Shown here: in pieces, positions 63,566 through 64,000 of the stretch
How positions within the stretch are numbered: the first letter of the stretch is position 1
Layout: each line of letters starts with the position of its first letter
Assembly (NCBI GenBank): GCA_009379725.1
Contig: WHTF01000002.1
Location: 39,531-103,530 of the forward strand
Direction of reading: 5' to 3'
From: Deltaproteobacteria bacterium
GTDB lineage: Bacteria > Desulfobacterota > Binatia > UBA9968
Length of the DNA stretch: 64,000 nucleotides
Translations under genes and position numbers: made by a program
The notes under the pieces: model-generated
The model's database searches: none
What the model saw: the letters and a program-made list of their open reading frames with translations, nothing else
Told to the model about the DNA's origin: nothing

Positions 63566-64000
63566 TCATGAGGAATCCCATTGGGGAGAGCTTTTTGTAC
63601 GGGGCAGATCTGCGACGACGATCATGGTTCCGTTGTGGCAGGACGGGCAATGATTCAGATCGACGCCGGTGATTTTTAGCAGCAAGTCTTTGGCTGATTC
63701 GGCGGGGCAGTAGGGCAAAGCCGGATCAAGATCGAGAAGTTTGCGGCATTGAGGCAGCATTTGTTTTTTAGAGCGGTTGGCCAAGAAGCCGAAGTGACGG
63801 ATGCGCATGAAGCCATCGGGGAGCACATGGAGGAGGAAGCGGCGGATGAATTCGTGGGCATCGAGGATGATGGTCTTTTTGCGATCCCCATCTTTGCGAT
63901 CTCGGTAGCTCAAGGTGACTTGACCGTGGTGGACAGCGAGAATGCGGTCATTGGAGAGAGCGACGCGGTGGGTATAGCGGCCAAGGTAATCGAGGACGGT
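63566..64000 (-). CDS. IS91-family transposase, C-terminal part (partial)
   Basis: The gene continues beyond the right edge, and only its last 144 residues are visible. They show the C-terminal Y2-transposase region of IS91/ISCR elements: VLDYLGRYTHRVALSNDRIL, VTLSYRDRKDGDRKKTIIL, HEFIRRFLLHVLPDGFMRIRHFGFLANR, and a Cys pair NHCPSCHNGTM. These enzymes act by rolling-circle replication and often mobilise neighbouring genes, including integron cassettes. Its 3' end faces the array. Whether it is active cannot be told. Confidence 0.9.
   Translation of the reverse strand, partial: TVLDYLGRYTHRVALSNDRILAVHHGQVTLSYRDRKDGDRKKTIILDAHEFIRRFLLHVLPDGFMRIRHFGFLANRSKKQMLPQCRKLLDLDPALPYCPAESAKDLLLKITGVDLNHCPSCHNGTMIVVADLPRTKSSPQWDSS

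Overview
The window is about 64 kb of bacterial chromosome with dense coding on both strands. No rRNA is present, and there is one tRNA (Asn). The gene set suggests an uncultivated soil or groundwater bacterium of the deltaproteobacterial / Binatia / Tectomicrobia type. Pointers are an LLM-class F420-type oxidoreductase, a molybdenum hydroxylase large subunit with CoxG- and OsmC-like genes, an NMT1-type ABC importer, a GMC oxidoreductase, a sulfopyruvate-decarboxylase-like subunit and very large HAMP-repeat histidine kinases. This placement is inferred from gene content only.

Layout. 0-2.6 kb: catabolic genes (ThDP enzyme subunit, GMC oxidoreductase, CoxG-like). 2.8-9.1 kb: a defence-type accessory patch. 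It holds a three-gene operon (AbiEi-like DNA-binding protein, AbiEii-like nucleotidyltransferase, and a PLD-SNF2 helicase broken by a deletion), a symmetric four-box operator, a decayed methylase/SIR2 remnant and a broken peroxiredoxin. 9.1-12 kb: OsmC and molybdenum hydroxylase. 12.3-21.3 kb: signalling block with a 1640-residue HAMP-repeat hybrid kinase, a second hybrid kinase, a wHTH + two DUF5985 membrane genes and a zinc-knuckle response regulator. 21.4-35.5 kb: housekeeping and transport genes ending in bipA/typA.

35.6-38.85 kb: an IS1-family element with about 25-bp inverted ends and an exact 8-bp target duplication, inserted in a VOC/glyoxalase gene. Its transposase is dead, and the element carries a HigB/HigA-ImmA toxin-antitoxin module plus two small genes. 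39-40.3 kb: a frameshifted anti-sigma-like ATPase/STAS gene. 40.4-55.6 kb: core genes (AsmA-like, methyltransferase, tatA, HtrA protease, mgtE, flippase-like, purN, purM, an SsuABC/Tau-like importer, an N-acyltransferase, DUF1178). 55.7-59 kb: an ornithine cyclodeaminase homologue, then a pair of overlapping GAPDH genes, the first of which lacks the catalytic cysteine.

59.6-63.3 kb: a gene-cassette array without a visible integrase, defined by five attC-like sites. Its genes are a RelE/XRE toxin-antitoxin pair, a TIR-domain (CAP12-like) effector and three unknown proteins. One attC is split by a 334-bp copy of the neighbouring GAPDH gene. The window ends in an IS91-family transposase, a type often found beside integrons.

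The main novelty candidates are the IS1-family element with toxin-antitoxin passengers, the cassette array with its attC split by a gap fragment, the AbiE-like/helicase operon with a mirror-symmetric operator, and the cysteine-less GAPDH partner. All calls rest on reading the sequence and remembered family knowledge; no database search was run.
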